Shown: positions 5,138-7,171 of the stretch, in pieces | Numbering within the stretch: position 1 is the first letter of the stretch | Layout: each line of letters begins with the position of its first letter | NCBI GenBank assembly: GCA_031288635.1 | Contig: JAITQZ010000097.1 | Coordinates: forward strand, 1 to 7,171 | DNA: 7,171 nucleotides | Direction: 5' to 3' | Origin: Candidatus Peribacteria bacterium | GTDB lineage: Bacteria > Patescibacteria > JAEDAM01 > Absconditabacterales > Absconditicoccaceae | Position numbers and translations under genes: made by a program | The notes under the pieces: generated by a model | Seen by the model: only the letters and a program-made list of their open reading frames with translations | The model's database searches: none | What the model was told of the DNA's origin: nothing

Positions 5138-6016
5138 ATGGATACAAATCTGGCTTTACAGGGAGAAAAAGGAGAAATTATTATTTACCAACCTGATGGA
5201 GCTCTCCAAAAAATCGAAGTAAAAATTGTGGGTGAAACGGCTCGACTTTCTCAAGCCAAAATGGTAGAACTCTTTGAGAGAAATCAGTCAGTAATTTCTC
5301 GTCATATCAATAATATATTCAAAGAATGAGAATTAGAAAAAAAAGCAGTTTATGCAATTTTTGCATATACTGCCAGCGACGGTAAGACCTATGAAGTTGA
5401 ACATTTTAATTTAGATGTTATCATTTCTGTCGGATATCGTATTAAATCCAAAAGAGGAACAGATTTCCGTATTCGGGCGACGAAAGTATTGAAAGACTTT
5501 ATGTTTAAAGGGATTGCCATTCATCAGCGTATTGAGAACTTCGAGCAATTTGCAGTAGCTACCCAAAGAAGATTTACGAAAACAGAAGAACAGCTTGATT
5601 TCTTCATCGAAAAAACACTCCCACCAAAACAAGGGATTTTCTTTGATGGAGAAGTCTTTGATGCATTTGTTTTTATCTCAGATTTGATTAAATCAGCAAA
5701 GAAAAGGATAATTCTGATTGATAACTATGTTGATGAAACCCTTTTAACGATGTTAATGCAAAGAGTAACGTGAGTGTCTGCGACCGTATATACAGAGAAG
5801 ATTTCTCCATTATTCCAACTTGCTCTGAGAAAGCATAATCAACAATATGACAAGGTAGACGTGAGGAGTATACAGCATTTTCACGATCGTTTTTTAATCA
5901 TTGACGAAGCAATTTATCATATCGGAGCGAGTATCAAGGACTTGGGTAAGAAAGTGTTTGCCTTTTCAAGGTTGGGCTTGGAGGCAGAAGTAATTTTAGA
6001 GAAACTCTCTACCTAA
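5138..6016 (+). CDS. RhuM-family protein with C-terminal phospholipase-D-like domain, two TGA-Gly codons
   Basis: With TGA (5327-5329 and 5771-5773) as glycine the frame is a continuous 292 residues. Residues 11-130 match the virulence RhuM family: IIIYQPDG, RLSQAKMVELFERNQSVISR (DNA-binding-like), HINNIFKEGELEKK and HFNLDVIISVGYRIKSKRGT. Gly64 (TGA) falls in the invariant IFKEGEL. Residues 170-290 resemble the C-terminal domain of ORF6N/RhuM-type proteins: FFDGEVFDAFVFISDLIKSA, RIILIDNYVDE, then FHDRFLIID (H249, R251, D256), a modified HKD motif of the phospholipase-D fold, and YHIGASIKDLG. Gly212 (TGA) begins the GVSATVYT strand. The biochemical function of RhuM proteins is not established; they are often on mobile or accessory DNA. 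AGGTG at 5127-5131 is the one Shine-Dalgarno-like site in the window. It is the only complete plus-strand gene here, convergent with rpsG. Stop TAA. Confidence 0.9.
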
Positions 6017-6018
6017 CG

Positions 6019-6050
6019 AAAAATACTCGTATTTCCAACGAGCATTTTTT
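6019..6050. terminator. Bidirectional terminator between rhuM and rpsG
   Basis: CTCGT (6026-6030) and ACGAG (6038-6042) enclose a 7-nt loop; six T follow on the plus strand (6045-6050) and five T on the minus strand (complement of 6019-6023). It lies 3 nt past the rhuM stop and 15 nt past the rpsG stop, so it serves both convergent genes. Confidence 0.8.
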
Positions 6051-6064
6051 CTATTTGGTAGTTA

Positions 6065-6517
6065 TTAATTCACATATTTTGCCATATAGGCAAAGGCTTT
6101 ATTTGCTTCCGCCATTTTGTGGGCTTCTTCCTTTTTCTTTACAGCGGAACCTTGGTTTCCATATGCAGAAATGAGTTCTTCAGCCAGCTTTTTATACATT
6201 GGTTTCCCAGCTTTTCCTCTCGCAGCATCCAAAATCCGTTTTGTCGCAAAGAAAAACCTTTTTGCAGGTTTTACCTCTACAGGTACTTGGTATACGGCTC
6301 CTCCAATTCTTTTGGATTTAATCATAATATTTGGAGATGCGTTTTCGATAGCAGCTTGTACCACAATAGATGGGTTCATATGCCCGCTCTTTTTGATTTC
6401 TTTGAGAGCGTTGTCATAGATTTTTTTTGCTACAGCTTTTTTCCCATTTTTCATCAAATGATTGATTAACTTTTCTTCATTTGAATGCTGGATACCTGCA
6501 TTGGTAGGTTTACTCAT
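6065..6517 (-). CDS. rpsG: 30S ribosomal protein uS7
   Basis: Primary 16S rRNA-binding protein that organises the 30S head. 150 residues; the family core is clear: INHLMKNGKKAVAKKIYDNAL at 18-38, RIGGAVYQVPVEVKPAKR at 70-87 and HKMAEANKAFAYMAKYVN at 133-150. The N-terminus is short and lacks the usual PRRR-type start. The gene follows rpsL by 29 nt, as in the str operon, but the usual fusA and tuf do not follow: a terminator and the convergent rhuM gene end the unit. The leader repeats CTTTAATCTT twice before the ATG; there is no Shine-Dalgarno. Stop TAA, no TGA codons. Confidence 0.95.
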   Translation of the reverse strand: MSKPTNAGIQHSNEEKLINHLMKNGKKAVAKKIYDNALKEIKKSGHMNPSIVVQAAIENASPNIMIKSKRIGGAVYQVPVEVKPAKRFFFATKRILDAARGKAGKPMYKKLAEELISAYGNQGSAVKKKEEAHKMAEANKAFAYMAKYVN

Positions 6518-6546
6518 CAGTAAGATTAAAGTTTAAAGATTAAAGC

Positions 6547-6969
6547 TTATTTTCCTGCTTTTGGCCTCTTGGCTCCATAGAGAGAGCGAGACTTTTTTCT
6601 ATTTGCCACAGGATTTGCATCGTATTTTCCGCGAACAATATGGTATTTCACTCCTGGTAAATCCTTTACACGACCTCCACGTACGAGTACCACACTGTGC
6701 TCCTGCAAAGAATGAGATTCTCCAGGGATGTAGGCCAATACTTCAGAAGAGTTGGAAAGTCTGACTTTTGCAAATTTTCTCTGTGCAGAATTTGGTTTCT
6801 TAGGACCCATCACGGAAACTTTGAGACATACTCCTCTCTTGAACGGAGCAGGATTTGCCACTTTTTTGTCTCCCTGAAGTTTATTGAGACCAAACTGAAG
6901 CACGGGTGCTTTGGATTTAGATTTTTTCTTTGCTCTTCCTTGTTTGATGAGCTGGTTAATCGTTGGCAT
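6547..6969 (-). CDS. rpsL: 30S ribosomal protein uS12
   Basis: Decoding-centre protein of the small subunit. 140 residues, against 124 in E. coli: the linker after the N-terminal helix (residues 24-42) is longer and there is a short basic C-terminal extension. Signatures: KRGVC at 44-48, [17 protein letters not shown] at 55-71 (Lys57 and Lys58 at the decoding loop), [13 protein letters not shown] at 98-110 (Asp103 is the residue methylthiolated in many bacteria) and [13 protein letters not shown] at the end. Lysines at the known streptomycin sites are wild type. First gene of rpsL-rpsG, about 45 nt behind the conserved ribosomal promoter. Leader TTTATCTTATTTGCTTA, no Shine-Dalgarno. Stop TAA. 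Confidence 0.96.
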   Translation of the reverse strand: MPTINQLIKQGRAKKKSKSKAPVLQFGLNKLQGDKKVANPAPFKRGVCLKVSVMGPKKPNSAQRKFAKVRLSNSSEVLAYIPGESHSLQEHSVVLVRGGRVKDLPGVKYHIVRGKYDANPVANRKKSRSLYGAKRPKAGK

Positions 6970-7000
6970 TAGATACGTGTAAGCAAATAAGATAAAGTAT

Positions 7001-7062
7001 TTTTACTACAGTGAAAGAATATATACGAATTCAGAGACAAAAATCAAGTCGAAGTTGTGATA
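7001..7062 (-). promoter_or_regulatory. Promoter of rpsL-rpsG, conserved 62-bp block copy 2
   Basis: TTGATT (7047-7042) and TATATT (7023-7018), 18 nt apart on the minus strand, inside a block that matches 4881-4942 at 55 of 62 positions. Shared flanks reach from TATCACAA upstream to CACTGTAGT downstream of the -10. Confidence 0.8.
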
Positions 7063-7081
7063 GGTTAATTAACATTTAAAA

Positions 7082-7145
7082 TGCACACTCAAATGATTAT
7101 AGATTAGATACTTTAACTTCTAATCAAATCAACAATGAGTGTGCA
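7082..7145 (+). repeat. Nested inverted repeats over the start codon of the right-edge gene
   Basis: TGCACACTCA (7082-7091) pairs with TGAGTGTGCA (7136-7145), which covers two bases of the ATG at 7135. Inside are TGATT (7094-7098) with AATCA (7127-7131) and GATTAGA (7102-7108) with TCTAATC (7119-7125). A transcript entering from the left would hide the start codon. Confidence 0.6.
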
Positions 7146-7171
7146 AAAGAATACTAAACATTTCACCCATA
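7135..7171 (+). CDS. Start of a plus-strand gene, possibly an IS30-type transposase (partial)
   Basis: From the ATG at 7135 the frame reads MSVQKNTKHFTH and leaves the window. The KHFT-type start resembles N-termini of IS30-family transposases, where KHLTxEDR or similar leads into a helix-turn-helix, but only 12 residues are visible. The hairpin over the start fits the habit of insertion sequences to block translation of read-through transcripts. It diverges from rpsL. Confident only that an open frame begins here. Confidence 0.3.
   Translation, partial: MSVQKNTKHFTH

Noticed and set aside
4911..5147. Minus-strand frame of 78 codons
   Set aside because: Overlaps the rplS promoter, the palindrome and the rhuM promoter; no recognisable motif.
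5138..5773. rhuM read as separate genes or a pseudogene with two nonsense codons
   Set aside because: Both interruptions are TGA, both fall at Gly positions, and two other genes in the window show the same pattern; recoding explains all with one rule.

Overview
The window is AT-rich bacterial DNA that makes sense only if TGA is read as glycine. Three separate reading frames are restored this way: the RhuM-family protein at 5138-6016 (2 TGA), a secreted protein at 109-432 on the minus strand (3 TGA) and a small basic protein at 4562-4843 on the minus strand (2 TGA). Every complete gene here ends in TAA. This is genetic code 25, known from the candidate phyla Gracilibacteria (BD1-5) and Absconditabacteria (SR1), so the source is most likely one of these small-genome CPR/Patescibacteria. 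Genes also lack clear Shine-Dalgarno sites.

Layout from left to right: a possible start of a zinc-ribbon protein leaving the left edge (minus); a short secreted protein with an N-terminal LamG/concanavalin-like segment (minus); a roughly 190-nt structured leader with mutually exclusive antiterminator and terminator pairings (minus); murA and a 2-Cys peroxiredoxin (both minus); an array of one intact tRNA-Lys(UUU) flanked by two degenerate tRNA-like copies (minus); a translation-factor-like operon read right to left as two unknown small basic proteins, then rplS, rplY and rpmB; a rhuM-type gene on the plus strand; rpsG and rpsL (minus, order rpsL-rpsG); and at the right edge the start of a plus-strand gene that may be an IS transposase, with a hairpin over its start codon.

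The two ribosomal protein operons (rpsL-rpsG and the rplS operon) are driven by nearly identical 62-bp promoter blocks, which suggests common control. Between them sits the lone plus-strand rhuM gene, bounded by a bidirectional terminator on one side and a perfect 24-bp palindrome on the other, so it looks like a cargo gene in a housekeeping region. The most novel elements are the switch-like leader at 449-638 and the odd tRNA-like array at 2766-3052. All assignments come from reading the sequence alone; no similarity search or folding program was run.
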